DNA of 64,000 nucleotides from Lucifuga dentata. Lineage: Eukaryota > Chordata > Actinopteri > Ophidiiformes > Bythitidae. The position numbers were made by a program, and so were the translations under genes. The stretch covers positions 248,001 to 312,000 of the forward strand of contig VXCM01000792.1 of NCBI GenBank assembly GCA_014773175.1, read 5' to 3'. Shown one piece after another: positions 14,701 through 28,300 of the stretch. Position 1 is the stretch's first letter, and each line of letters opens with the position of its first letter. The notes below the pieces were generated by a model. That model was given only the letters and a program-made list of their open reading frames with translations. It was not told where the DNA came from and did no database searches.

Positions 14701-16188
14701 GTGTGTACGTGTGACAGGTTTATCTCATATAATTAGAAGGTGTGGAAAACTTGTGTGCTGAATGTCTTTCCGTGTGTCTTTCCATGTTGCTCGAGGGTCA
14801 TGGTTGTGTGTGTTTGTGTGCCCTTGTTTGAGATCCTGTCATTTAACAGGTGTGTGTATCTATAGCAGTGGAAAGTTAAAGCATAAATCGATGAAATATG
14901 AGCTTAGTAACAAGGAAACATGCACACACAGATCTGGGTTCAGTTTGACTCAGATATTCCTTGAAGTGTAAACTACTGCATGAAAACTTCTGTCCTTCAT
15001 CTTTTTTGTCTTAGCAGCATCATGCAAGCATCATGTGCTTCATATGAGCTACCGCATTGACATTCACTAATCTAATCAGGTGATTGTTGTTATTGTTATT
15101 CAAAGTCAAATCTCTCAGAGTGTTCACACCTTAAGATACTTGATCGCTGAGTCACACACTTGTGATCATTTACTCTTTGTTTACGAGCATAGTGGTGGAT
15201 TGTGTTTGGTGGTAATTTTCAGTGTGAGCATTAACAGAAGCTCGACAGACCTCAACAGATAAATCCTGTCTCAAATGGTTCCCACAGTGTTCTCGGCATG
15301 TTAGATGGAAACACTGGCAAAACAAACAGCCAATATTATTTCTGCATTGCCATTGGCACTATACAGTGCCTCACAAAAGTGAGTACACCCTTGGTGATTT
15401 AGTAATATTTTCACTATAGTTTCCTTGCAGTTACTTCAAGAAACCCAAGGAATTTTTTTTTTTTTTTTTTTTTTTNTTTTTTTAGAACAAGTTTCACCAT
15501 GTTTATTCGGAAATGGCATACAAAGTTTTTTTTTTTCAAACAAAACACATATTTTTACATGAGGTCTTTACATTTAACTAGCAACAAAAGTCAGTACACC
15601 ATGACGTGTATCATTAGGAAACTTCAATATTTGGAATGACCACCACTGTTTTTGAATACAGCTTTTACTCTGCGAGGCACTGACTTCACAAGAGTAGCAC
15701 AAGTATCACTTGAGATGTTCCACTTCTCCAGGATGACTTCTCAGAGCTTCCTGATGGAAACTCTACCTTCCTCAACCTTGCATTTAAGAAGATGTTCAAT
15801 AGGATTCAAGTTGGGTAATAACATGCTTGGCCATTCCATGATTTTAATCTTCTGCTTTTGTAGGAAGGACGTGGTTATATTTAAATGGTGAAAAACTTTG
15901 TATGCCATTTCTGAATAAACATGGTGGTCCTTGTTCTAAAAAAAATCCATCCAGACACCCAGGGATTTAAGGAAAAAGACTCATCTCACCATGAAGCAAA
16001 ACAAAGGCTGAAAAAAAAGCAACAGAATCTCCAAAACTATCCCTTTAATTGAATCCCAAGTAAAATCCATTATCTCTTCTCAATTTCACTTATCAAATCT
16101 ATATCTCACAAAGGCAAAGAGACAGCTGAGATGAAAGAGCTTTTAGATCAATACGAGGACGATGTCACTGATATGTCATACACTCAGT

Positions 16189-16250
<62 letters not shown>

Positions 16251-19200
16251 CAAAGCTGCAGAGTAAGAGAGAGATGATGGCGGCAAACTTGATTGAGAGC
16301 AAATTAGATTCTTATTCCACGTTCTAAATTTAGAAAGCAAGTTCATAATTTTAAATGGACTTTTTGAATGTGGGAAACATTAAAGCTAAGTGCCATCATA
16401 TGTAATTATGAATAGCTCATCTAAAATGTCTCCGCCTCCTGCTCAGATCCATTAAGAGCACGCCAAGTCATTAGAATTACTGAATAAAAACTGAATCTGA
16501 AGTGTGGCCCAGTTTGGATTGTTCACCTGCTGACAGAAGGAGTAAATACAGTATAATAATTCAAGTTAAGTAATAACAAGGAAAATCTGGCATTACTCAG
16601 TGAAGTTCACCTCCCATTGTCGCATTGATATGGTTGTTGTAATGCTGAAAATTCTCCAGATGATTTGAGGGTTTTTGGGTTGTTTGTGCTTGCAAAACCC
16701 TGCTGTCATGTGAAAACCCCCCAGCTGTATTTATAGTCATTTTCATATTTGAACTGCTTTTAGATGACAGAGTTGCAAAGTCTGTGTTGCCCTGTTACTA
16801 TTGACCTATGTTTCTCATGAGAGGGCTATAAATGGGGCTTGACCCCCGTCAACGTGGTGACCAGGTCTTGGGAAACCTGTCACCACGGAGACTCCATCAC
16901 CTTCACTTCCTGGCTCCTAATATGGCCGTTTCACTCATGCAAGCACTTCCTGTTCTGGGGTTTGTTCAAACTAAAAAACAGTCATGATGTTTATCCACAG
17001 GAAAGCTTTGTTTCTCTCCATCTTTCACACTCTATCCTTTTTATCCTTTCCTCTCTCTCTCTTTCACTCACTCACTCACAATACCTGTTAAAGCTAAGAG
17101 TCATAAAGTAGGAAACAAAACAGTAGATAGCAATCTGTCTGTACTTTTGTCAACATCAAAACAGGAAAAGACTTTCTAGTAAATAGTTCCCACACACACA
17201 GACAATACATCAAAACCCAGTAAACACATAAATAAGCACATCTCTCCGTCCCATACACACATGTAAATGTACGCATACACGTACCAAATAAAACACACAC
17301 ACACACACTAACAGTCACACAAACACAGGGAACAATACTGAGAATTGAAAGCAGGAAGTATTTATGGAGAGATGGAAAGCGAGAGGGAAAATGAATCCGA
17401 GTGTGAGAAAGGAGAGAGATCAAAGAAGTATTAAAAGGGGGGNGATGAAGAACAAGGAGAACGAAATAAGAGAAGGTGAGAGGAAAGGTATGAGGAACTG
17501 AGAGCAGGTGATATGGGTAGGAACAGCGAGGAAGAAGTGTGGAAAGGACAAAGAGCAGCAGAGATAGACAGAAAAGCAGAAAATACTGGGGCTGTCAGAC
17601 TCCTGTGCTGGTGATTAATCGTGGGAAAGAGAAACTTACAATCTGTTCCATCTATCATCAAAGAGTTCATTCACTTTACTGTGCACACTTCCTCCACACG
17701 CGCACACACACACACACATAAATGTAGCTCAAATACAGACTGCTCATTCATAACAACTGCTTCAGGATTACTGTACAGGCATGTGTTTATATGTATGTGT
17801 GTGTGTGTAGCAGATTCTCATGGACCAAATGAAATTCATGGACTTCATGTATGTATTTGTGATGTCCAGTGAAAGCTCTTGTCTGTGCATTGCTGAACTT
17901 TTCCTCTTTAACAGACAAGAAGTTAAAGTTATTCCAGTATATTTCAGAAGATGTAAAACAAAAATGAAGAAAGAACAGTCCTCTGAACACATGCTAGAAT
18001 ACTGCAAACATTATAGTCCTTAAGAATTTATTCTTTTTCTGCCACTACATGCCTCCAGTAGGAGGCGCAGAACGGTCACAAGTCCTCTGTTGCCAGAAGT
18101 GGCAGTGAAAGAGGAGCAACAGAAAGAGGAGCTGACCGTGGCTATAGTTTATTTAGATGCAAGCAGCTATGTGATATTTGGACCAATTACAGCCAAGGGG
18201 GATGCATCAGAAGTAGAAAAGACAAAAGTTCACCTTGGCGGCCATGCACAAGATCACCACAAAGCCTGGATGAGGGAGTTTTGAGCCTTGCAAGATGTCT
18301 TTTTGCCCCTAAAAGTTCTACTTTGTACTGACGACTTCCAAAATAGCGGCGCTATTTCTGGTCAGACAGATTCATTACTGTCCATTCCTGAACCTAGTAA
18401 GGAGTTTTTTAGTTATATTTTGGTGACACAGGCAGTGAGATTGCAAAGTTTTCACCCTCCACCACAGAGGCCAGGGCTTCAACTGCCAGAAGCAGCAATT
18501 GATCACAAAGGAGAAGCTGGCAAGTCTTTCCGTTCTTGTCAGTGCTCTAACATCTCCTACAGGTTGGTCGAGGCTCCTGTGTGGAGGAGGGCAGGATCTG
18601 AGAAGTGAACGTCCCACACATTAGGCCCTCACTGTGAAGCTTAACCCATGCTAAATGTAATGATAAAGGCCATTTTTTTTACTGAGTTTGTACTGTAGGT
18701 TTTAGTCTGCTGTTATGATCAAAGCTTCTTTGGTATTTCAGTTTTTTGTCACACACTGACATTAGAAAGCAACTCAAACGTTTGTGCTGCAACCGCCAAA
18801 ATGTCTGCCTGCAGAATCAAATGTGCTTTTGGTTAATCAGCTTTAAACACTTATGATCATGAGTCATGCAGGATTTGTCTCATCTTCTCTGACTTCATTT
18901 TCACTTCATGACTGTGACAATGTAGTCCCTCTGTTCAACAACATTGCTCTTCCCTTATCTCTCCATCCTCCTTTCTTCCCTCCTCCCGATTACACAAAGA
19001 GCTATGAGAAATCACAAGAAAAAAAAAAAAACATCTCCACTATATCCTCCCCTGTCCTGATAAACGCCAAACAGAAATAAAGCAATCTCTTTCCTAAAAA
19101 CATCCTACATCAACCTCACTCTCTCCTCGTTTCCCTTCACCTCTCCTTTCTCTGTCTTTTCCCGTAACTACCATTCTCACACAACAAAACAATCCTTTTG

Positions 19201-19346
19201 TATCCTGCGCTAGCGTGAGAAAACCACAAGAAAAATGACAAGTGACCTGAAAAGAGAGAAAAATGGTGTGAAAGTGAGAGCAGGGCAAAGGTCACAAATG
19301 GAGAAAGTAGGAAGGAAGGAAGGAGTGAGAGAGAGAGAGAGAGAGN

Positions 19347-19397
<51 letters not shown>

Positions 19398-22259
19398 AGA
19401 GGCAAAGGAGGAAGCAGATGGCCTTGAACAAAATAGAAACAACTGCAGAACTGAGTCAGGTGTAGTGTTTAACAGAGGGAACAAACGAGAGAAACAAAGA
19501 ATATAATGTGACAGATGGACTTTAGAGGCAAATCTAAAATATTAACATCAATATTTATTATTAACGAGTTTATGCCAACAGTTCAAAGCTTCATGATATT
19601 TCTTTCTGGTTCTACTGAAAATACACGCCAAAGGCCAGTTTCAAAAGGCAAATAGTTGTATAGAATTAAGTTAGACTTAGTTTTGCTGTTTAGAACCTAC
19701 AAACTTCCCTCTACCCCCAAGCTGTCTGAGTTTTTAGAGACTACAATAATCTCTCAAGAAACATGTTTATAAAAAAAAAAAAAAAAAAAAAAAAAATACT
19801 ATTTCTTTACTAATCACTGAGTTTTTCCAGTAAAATAACCTTGCAATTTTTCATTCAGATGGCACAAGATTTTTGCTGGAGCAAACATAGGTTAGCTGCT
19901 TGGAGCTGCAGCTCAGTCTGAGGGCGTTTTCACATCTGAGCCAACTACAGACGTGCTTCCAGACTCAACACATCTTTCCTGTAACCGATGTTTGGTAAAG
20001 TGTCAAAGCTGCATTTGAACTTGGGCATTCCAGAAAAGTATGTCAGGTCCACCCGAACACGATGATCTTGGGTTTGCTTCCGGTGAGCTTGGTTATAGTT
20101 CCAGGAAGTCAGAACCAAATGCGAAAGCTAACTTTATTGCTGTTGATCTTAGTGATGCGAATGCACTGAGAGCGGAAACACTTGTGAAAGTCTTAACAAA
20201 TGAGTATGCTTCTCATTTGAAGGTTTCTGTATGTCACAGGCAGGACTGGTTTTTCTTGCTTTTTTGTGTGGTAGCATCAGAAAAGTAATAATGGGACCAA
20301 GGTAATGGCACCCAACACGTACCAATTGTCATAAATGTGTGTTGTGCAACAGAATAGTTGTTGCGTGTGAAAACAGTAATAATTGTCCCTCCCCAAAGAA
20401 TGCAAAAACAAACCTGAATCCAGACTCAGAAATGAAAAACATCCTAAAGGCTCCTGCCTACTGTGCGATTCTGTGCATACTGTTGTAGATGAAAGATNAA
20501 TGAAAAACATCCTAAAGGCTCCTGCCTACTGTGCGATTCTGTGCATACTGTTGTAGATGAAAGATAACAATTGTGCGAGAAATGTGGGGAAAAAAATCTC
20601 CAGTCATCAATCCAAACTGGTGCTCCTAGATGGCGCTATGAGACTCAGGCAAGATTTAGGGCTCTTCCTGTCACGAAATTCTGACAGTGTCATAATTTAG
20701 GACCAAAATCCAGTGCGATGAACCATGTCAATAAATCAACCAATCATGTCATGTCAGGAGGATGTTGCTGAGGTTCATACATTGCAATAATCACAGCTCA
20801 GCTCTCTAAAAATGTGTTTGTGTGAGAGTTTGTAACAGAGATAGAAAGAGTTCTGCAACATTCAGTTCTATACTGCCTGCACATATAGTTTTTTCCTGCT
20901 TGTTGTGGGGCTACAAGGCGTTCATCTCACAATCTGACATGCATCAAACTTGATGTCTGTCTGACAGCTAGCCGTCTCACACAAAGTGACTTGCAGTGAA
21001 CTTATAAGATTGCCGCAGTCTGTAGGAGCCTTTAGTCACGATCAAACATACTCTTTATTACAAAGAAAAAAAAAATCTATCCTCAAATACTCTGACACAT
21101 CAAAAATTCCTGATATTAAATACACAAAGGTATTAAGATGACCTGCTATAATTTAATGTTATAGTTGTAGCTGTCTAAATGAATGGGATCACATGACCGA
21201 TGACCCTGAAGACAGTACGATTCATATATCATTAAGGTTAGGCAACTATAAAAACACTGGTTAAGGTTGAGGAAGGATTCTTGTCAAGGTTACACTCATA
21301 TTGATGTTCATGATGATGTTCATGCCAGTATTTGCTTCTGTCTTTAAACTCCATTATGCTCCAGTATGTAAAATTATTTTGACATTTTGGAAAGCAGAGA
21401 GGGAGAGAATTTAGATGCTAACTATGGCTATTGGCTCCTCTCCCAATTTTAAACAGCACAGATGTTTCTGAAACCAAATACTGATGGGAAAATTGCAAAT
21501 GACCTTTAACCACGCAAAGATAATTAAATTCTTATTAATAAACAACGCACTGTGTGTTGTGTTACCTGCTAATATCAGCTACAACTATAATTCATGCTCA
21601 CACTGTATTAGAAAAATAGAGAAGTGAAGAGCTGAGACAAAAGGAGAAAGAGAGAGAGAGAGAGAGAGGAGAGAAAAGTGAGAGAATGGAGTGAGTCATT
21701 GTATTTCCCAGCAGCAAGACATGGTGAAAACATCAATCGTACAGACAGTCTGCAGCACGCACACACAGACACGCAAGCAAATGCAAACACAAGCTGGACA
21801 GCCAAGGTCATTAACAAAGCGCATACTAGAGTGAAATACTGAGTGATGTATGGTGTGCGCACGCATGTGTCGCACAGCTGAGAACAAACTGCTAGCTTGT
21901 GTGTATGTGTGTGTGTCGTAATGTTTTTCTTTACAGGATGAGTAGGATTGACACACAAACATTCTGCTTCATCTGAATTGTCCATTCAACTAATTTAACA
22001 TAAACACAGAGGGTATTATAGTCTGTGTGTCTGTGTAGATGTGTGTGTTCATGTAGAGTGAAACGCGGTCTAAGTGCTTTATCGTCTGTGTGTGTGTGTG
22101 TCTGTCTGTTCACGCATAAAGAAAAATACCCCCAATCCTCCTCCTCCAGTAATGAGTGGCATTAAATCTGTATGAAGTCTGTATGTATGCACACACACAG
22201 CTGCTTCTAGTCACCACAGTTATGTAACACCACTGCAGTAAAGTAGCTGCTGTACCTCC

Positions 22260-22311
<52 letters not shown>

Positions 22312-25300
22312 TTTTGGTTTATACATATTGTAAGCTGAGTAGAGAAACTAAATGAAAACATATACTTGAACATATTTTATATATTTATCTTATTTAAAAA
22401 TTACACTTATTACATTTTTATATTACTATTTAGACTTTTCTGTTTGATATATATATATATATATATATTTTTTTTTTTTTTAATGAAAAACATCCTAAAG
22501 GCTCCTGCCTACTGTGCGATTCTGTGCATACTGTTGTAGATGAAAGATTCTTTTAAAGGCTATGTTTGTCTCCAGATGGGGTTTTATTTGTTTGGGTTTT
22601 GCATCATAATATTCATATTACACTCAATTAATATATGCTTGTGTTTTATTTTAATATTTTAGAGACTAACGTATTTATTTATTATAACAGTATTCAATAT
22701 ATTACTCTTACACAGCAATAACTGTTTGTTGCAGCCCTCATCATCACCTGAGAGTTTGATGGTGGTTTGTTTTTGATGACTTCATCTCCCTGATTGGGGG
22801 GTNGTGGGAACAATGTGCTGACACACAAATACACACGTGGACATTATGTTCTGCATTCCTCGCATCTAACACCGATAGAACACAGATACCCAGTGTATCT
22901 CCTGTAGCACTGAAAATACACACACTCATTTGTGTTGTCTCAAAAAGTATTTGCTGATGGTACATTTACTTCAAATAATTATAATTTCACCTGCAAGATA
23001 GGTAATATTAGCAAATAATCTCCTCTTAAAGCTTTTGTGTCTGTATGTGTACAGAGATACATTAATAAATGAGCAATGTTATTAGAATCAACATTTTAAC
23101 CAGTTGGATTGGTGTGTTTCTGCCTTTCTATCAGTCTCTGAGGACACACACACACAGGCAGTGTAAAAAGATAAGTGAAGAATGAGGAGTGTGTAGGCCT
23201 GACAGGCTGGCAGACACATAACTCACACCATTCACAGTGTCAGGCTCCCACCTTTTTTTCCGATCTGTACCTGTTTCTCTTTTCCAGACATTCTATTTTG
23301 TTCCTTGATAAATTGCCGTTTCCTCTCTCTATCCATTCATCCTACCATCACTTTGTTCCTTGAATGACTCGGTCAGATTAAGGTGATTAGTTACTGTGTT
23401 ACATCAAGCCAGCGGTTTATATAACCTGTATCATTCTGTCTGCAAGGTCGTGATAGGATCGCTCAGTGGATTAGCTCGCCTAGCATGCTAGCATAAACAC
23501 TGCAGATCAAGCTGAATGAAGGCAGAATAAATAGCAGCTAAAGTTAAACTGAAGTCAGTGACATTAGATTAGGTCAGTATATTTAAAGAACTCCATCTGG
23601 CTTCATCTTAGTCAGCACACTTGCAGTTCACTATTAGCCATGACTGAATAAGCTAAAAGTAACACTAGCTAACATTAGCAGATGATCAATATTGAATCCA
23701 TCTCACACAGGCTAGTGACAGGCTTCATGTCCTGGTGGCAAAGTGACATACTGGTCTACTTGTGATAAAGTACTGTATGTTTAGCTACCATGATGCTTAT
23801 GAAACCAGAACAGTTCAGGTTAGCTGTCGAGCACCATGACACGATGTTTTACCTCCTTACACGTCCGAGGACACGCGCGCGCACACACACACACACACCA
23901 ACAACAACATCATCAACCCACTGCGCTGTCTTTCTATCCAGCTAATGAATCCAAATCCATTGTATTTTGGTCTATAGCTTGCTTAAAGCTCAACATTTTT
24001 TATCAGTCACTGGATTTTTTTCTTTTTCAAAACTGGTGCTGGAAATATAACACTGTTTCCTTGAAATGACTGATGTTTTATAATAGGAGTTGATGGTAAC
24101 CACTATGAAGCTACTTTACCAGGTTTAGGCCTGGAAAACCAGCTAAAATAGGGTAAATGTGGCTGCTACAACAATTCAGTTTCCCTCTGGGGATTAATAA
24201 AGTCATCCATCCATCCATCAATCCATCCATCCATCTGTCTAAAATCCCAACAGTACTGCAGAATCGGGTGAAAATTCTCTGTGAATTTGGCAGTATTATG
24301 AAAGGATTTTCACATTACTTTAATGAATTTAATCTTATATCAAACATAATGGTGCAGGTTTAAATTGTAGACAATTTACCTGACATGGATCCCACAAACT
24401 CTTAGTAGTTTTATTCTGTCTTAGTAATGAAGATCATTCAGTTTTGGAGCGAGTATAAGGATTACCTGAGGATTACCTGTTAAGGATAAGTATAAGTATA
24501 AGGATTACCTGTTGACCTCTGCTTTACATAAATAAAGCAGAGGTCAACAGGTGCTAATACAGGAAGCCATGGCTTTCAGTCACACAACCTGAATGAATGG
24601 ATACGAGGAAGAACGTTTCCTGGTGGATTGTAATAATCTTGTTTGGCAAAGCAAAGGCGGCCAACAAAACAGGACAGGTATATTACGTGGTTGCCAGGCT
24701 CGGATGTTTCTGTGTACCACATTTATAGAAAAGATACTGCTGCACTGTCAGCCAACAAAATAAATAAACAGATTTATAGAAGACTAAAGGTCTAAAGTTT
24801 AAAGAGTAGACCAGAGTAGTTTTAACCCACTGAGCAGCCAAACAATACTCAGGAAAGTTGTCATTGATGAGTTTTATGGGTAAATTAGAGATTCAACATA
24901 CAGCTAAATATTAACAGCATTAAAACATTAAAATCATTAAAATTTGAGTCCCTAGTGAAATGCTTCAAAATAATGTCACAAAATTTTAAATAGAGTTAAT
25001 TTCTGTTTGCACTACTTAGAGGAATCACCATTAGCTGGTATGCAACTCCCATACAGGCCTTTTGTGTCCCTAACATCATTAATAATACGAGACTGTTTAA
25101 TATCTATTTTGCAATCTTGTAGCAAAGAGAAACTGAATGGGGTTTTTTGCTATATTTACATTCAGACTCCAGCTGTGTGCTAATGACAGAAATAGTGGAA
25201 TTATTTCTAGTTTTTATAAGTTTTTTTTTTTTTAGAGTTTTTCATCTCTGATTTGAGTATCATGAAGCTTTAACTGCTTTCTCTGCATCACTTTGAACTC

Positions 25301-28300
25301 AGTTCTGAGAAAGCATGTTAGGGAAGGTAGCATGCTCCAACCATAAAGAACTGATTATGCCACAACACAATGACTACACTCATCATCTCCTCCCCTCCTT
25401 TAATATTCTCTCAAAGGCTCTCCTTGCCCTCTCTCTCTCTATTCATTCCATGTTTTTACTTGTTCCCTCTGTGTCGTCATTGATTTGACCTCTCACTCTC
25501 TCGTCTCACATTCTCATCTCACTTTCAGCTGCATTAAATCATTTACGTCATACTTTTACTCAGGTCTACTTTCAATAACAACAGATATAACAGATAACAG
25601 ACAAATATATCTGGATGGTGAACAGAATAAACTGAAGCTACTAGACAGGAAGTAAATTTTTTTTTAAATCCTACTGAGCTACCAGAATAGACATAGAACC
25701 TGAGTTCTGGTGTGACTGACAGCTGCCCATCCGCCTTAAAACTGTGTCTGATCAGTAGAGGTCAGAAGTTCAGAGGACAGGTAAAGCCGCACACATTTTC
25801 CACACCAGACCTTGAAGGCAAAAGTTATTTTCCTTTCTCTGTGTTATGTAAATATGGGCTCCATAACCAAAGTATGTCTGCTGCACACACAGACAGAGAC
25901 ATACTCTCTCTCTCGTCTCTTTCTCTGTCTCTCTTTCTCCTTGACCCAAGTATTGTGGTGACACAAACATAATGGTTTTAATCAACGCACGCCAACTGGC
26001 TTACTGGCTGTCCAGCTTATTCCAGTAGCTACAGTCAGTCTCCAGCATGGAGTGATTACCTCATGGAGTAATCAATATTTGTTAACCCAAATCCTGGACC
26101 TCTGCCATCAAATTTGCCCAAGGCTAATGTTTCATCTCATTATGTCTGTCTGTTTGCAGGCAGCCTAAAACCATTATGAATGAATGTATTAAAAACTTTC
26201 CAATATCTTTACATTAAAACTTCAAAATCTGTGCTGATCAACCAACAGAAGAAATCAACTTTCTATTAAAGGTAAAACTAAACAACATAAGGGCATTGAA
26301 GATCTCAAGTGTTGACATAACAACCCTATTGACTGTCACAGAACTTGATTCAGTAATCGAGGAACAGCTCTAACAGGCTCTGAAATGTATCTCAGAGTAG
26401 CTAAGTGATAAACACTTAAGATGTTTGAAAATTATTAGAATTTGAATGGACATGTCAGCTGTCCAATTTCATGAAAATGTGTGTATCTCCTGTCCTGATG
26501 TTCAAGTAGTTGGAAATGGGGCCTAGAGGGTATAAATTTTTGGCGAGTCTGCATTCTCCTGGGTGCCATCTCCTTCATAGTGCATTTGGAAAGTAATTCT
26601 CCAAACTGGATCAAAGTCTAGATTGAATAGCGATCCACTGGCTTGACATGAAAACACCAGCATGACAAGACAAACCCAGAATGACTTCCTCTCAACCTTA
26701 GTTTTATCTATTTTAATGGACAGGGGTTTAATTTGCAGACGTTGCAGCTGCAAGTAGCTGCAAAACCACTAAAGGCAGTGCAGACATTTCCTGATCTAAA
26801 AGTCAGATGGGCAGCAAAAACATGAGCTGACAGTGACGTGGATGATGACATATTTGTTATTTCTTTTAAAGCAGTCTTGCTATTAGGCTAGGTGATTCTT
26901 GCTTCTGCTGCAATAACACTTCAGATAACACTTTCCCAGCATGACACTCTGCTACTTTCAGCTAAAATGTTTCAATTTTCAGCACCCAGCAGGTCTCAGC
27001 ACCCTCAGGAGGTCATAATGGTGCACCATTTCCTTTTGAAATAACAATGAAGGGACCCAAGTATGTTTCAAAGCCCGAGTCCCTGTAGAAGCATAACATG
27101 GATGTGTTGGGAGAACTCATAAGCTCAAAGAACAGCCATGACTCACAACTTGATTTGGTTATGTAAGCTCACAGAACCTACTGTGCCATGGAGGACAGAG
27201 GAGAGGGGGAAAAGGAAGAGACAGTGAGGGGGNGGGGGGGGGGGGGAGATTATAGGAAAAGTGCCTTTGGTGAAAAGGTTACAGCTGTGTCAGCCTTTTA
27301 TCTCCGTCTCTTCTTTCCATTCACTCTCATCATGTCACTTTCTGCCCCTTCTTTCCCCTCTGTCCTCTCCTTCCTCTGCATCTCGCTCTTCCCCCTTTTC
27401 ACTTTTCACACCCTCTCAGTCATCCCTGAGTGTGTATGAGTGTGTTGTATGAGTCAGAGTGCAGTCCTGCTAATCACCTGGCAGATCCAGTGAAGGCCAT
27501 CTGAACAGGGTGAGCAGGCTGAAGACCTGCTCAGACATTTAGCTGTCTAAGTGTCTTCCTAAATGCCAGCACAGTGTCATGAAGCACAAAAATACACTCT
27601 ATTACCTCACCAGTATGTTTACATGGACACTATATTCCAAATGATGCACTCTGAATTCTAATGATGGTCTTTATAGATTATATCCTGTTAATACATCTTT
27701 AAATCACTGAAACACATTATTGGCTGTAGAAACCAACATCACACTTAGCACTGATAATAAACAAGATTTTTACATGAATTTGTATTCTCATGCCCTAACT
27801 TATATGTTTGGTTTCTTATGTTTGGACAAAACTATTTAAGATACAGTCAATAAATGTGTATGGTGGCCAATAGGGACAAAATGAGAACAGGTAAAGGCCA
27901 TAAACTATAAATATTCAAATGTTACAATGACATACAGTTTGCAGCCAATGTGGCAGGTGACTAAAATACTAAAATTTCTATTTTAAACCTCACTTCGTCT
28001 GCTGTCTTTATTATAATGTGTGTTTTTGTGCATATACAGAATGTAGCATGGAGCTACGTGTCTTTGTCAATACTTTTCTCACCTATTTGCAGCAGTACAG
28101 GTGTCACCAGGGCTGTCTCCATGGCATAGCAAAACTCTCGACCGAACATCACCGCTCCGTGCATCACCCATCTCTTCAGAGGAATGCCTTCGATGGATCC
28201 TTCACTCGCTGACTCCTCCCCGCCTCGTCCACCTCCTCCTCCTCCTCCTGATCCATCCGTCTCTCCTCCTCCTCCTCCTCCTCCATTTTCCTCTTCTGAG

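Larger units (their letters stand above)
13275..28082 (-). other. slc45a4 intron 2 (14.8 kb)
   Basis: It contains a degenerate Tc1-like element (15.4-15.95 kb), GA and CA microsatellites, a 67-bp sequence present in three exact copies (20431, 20499, 22482), a perfect 20-bp hairpin (24507-24552), a LINE-like tail with ATCC repeats (24.2 kb) and four single-N gaps with flanking homopolymers or duplications. No coding exon was found. Confidence 0.8.

Noticed and set aside
18090..18608. Plus-strand frames at 18.1-18.6 kb
   Set aside because: No recognisable domain, no splice structure and no sign of a transposase; left unassigned.
19920..20290. Possible MITE end (gagggcgttttcacatctgag) and adjoining plus frame
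   Set aside because: It resembles a common DNA-transposon terminus, but I found no opposite terminus or target duplication.
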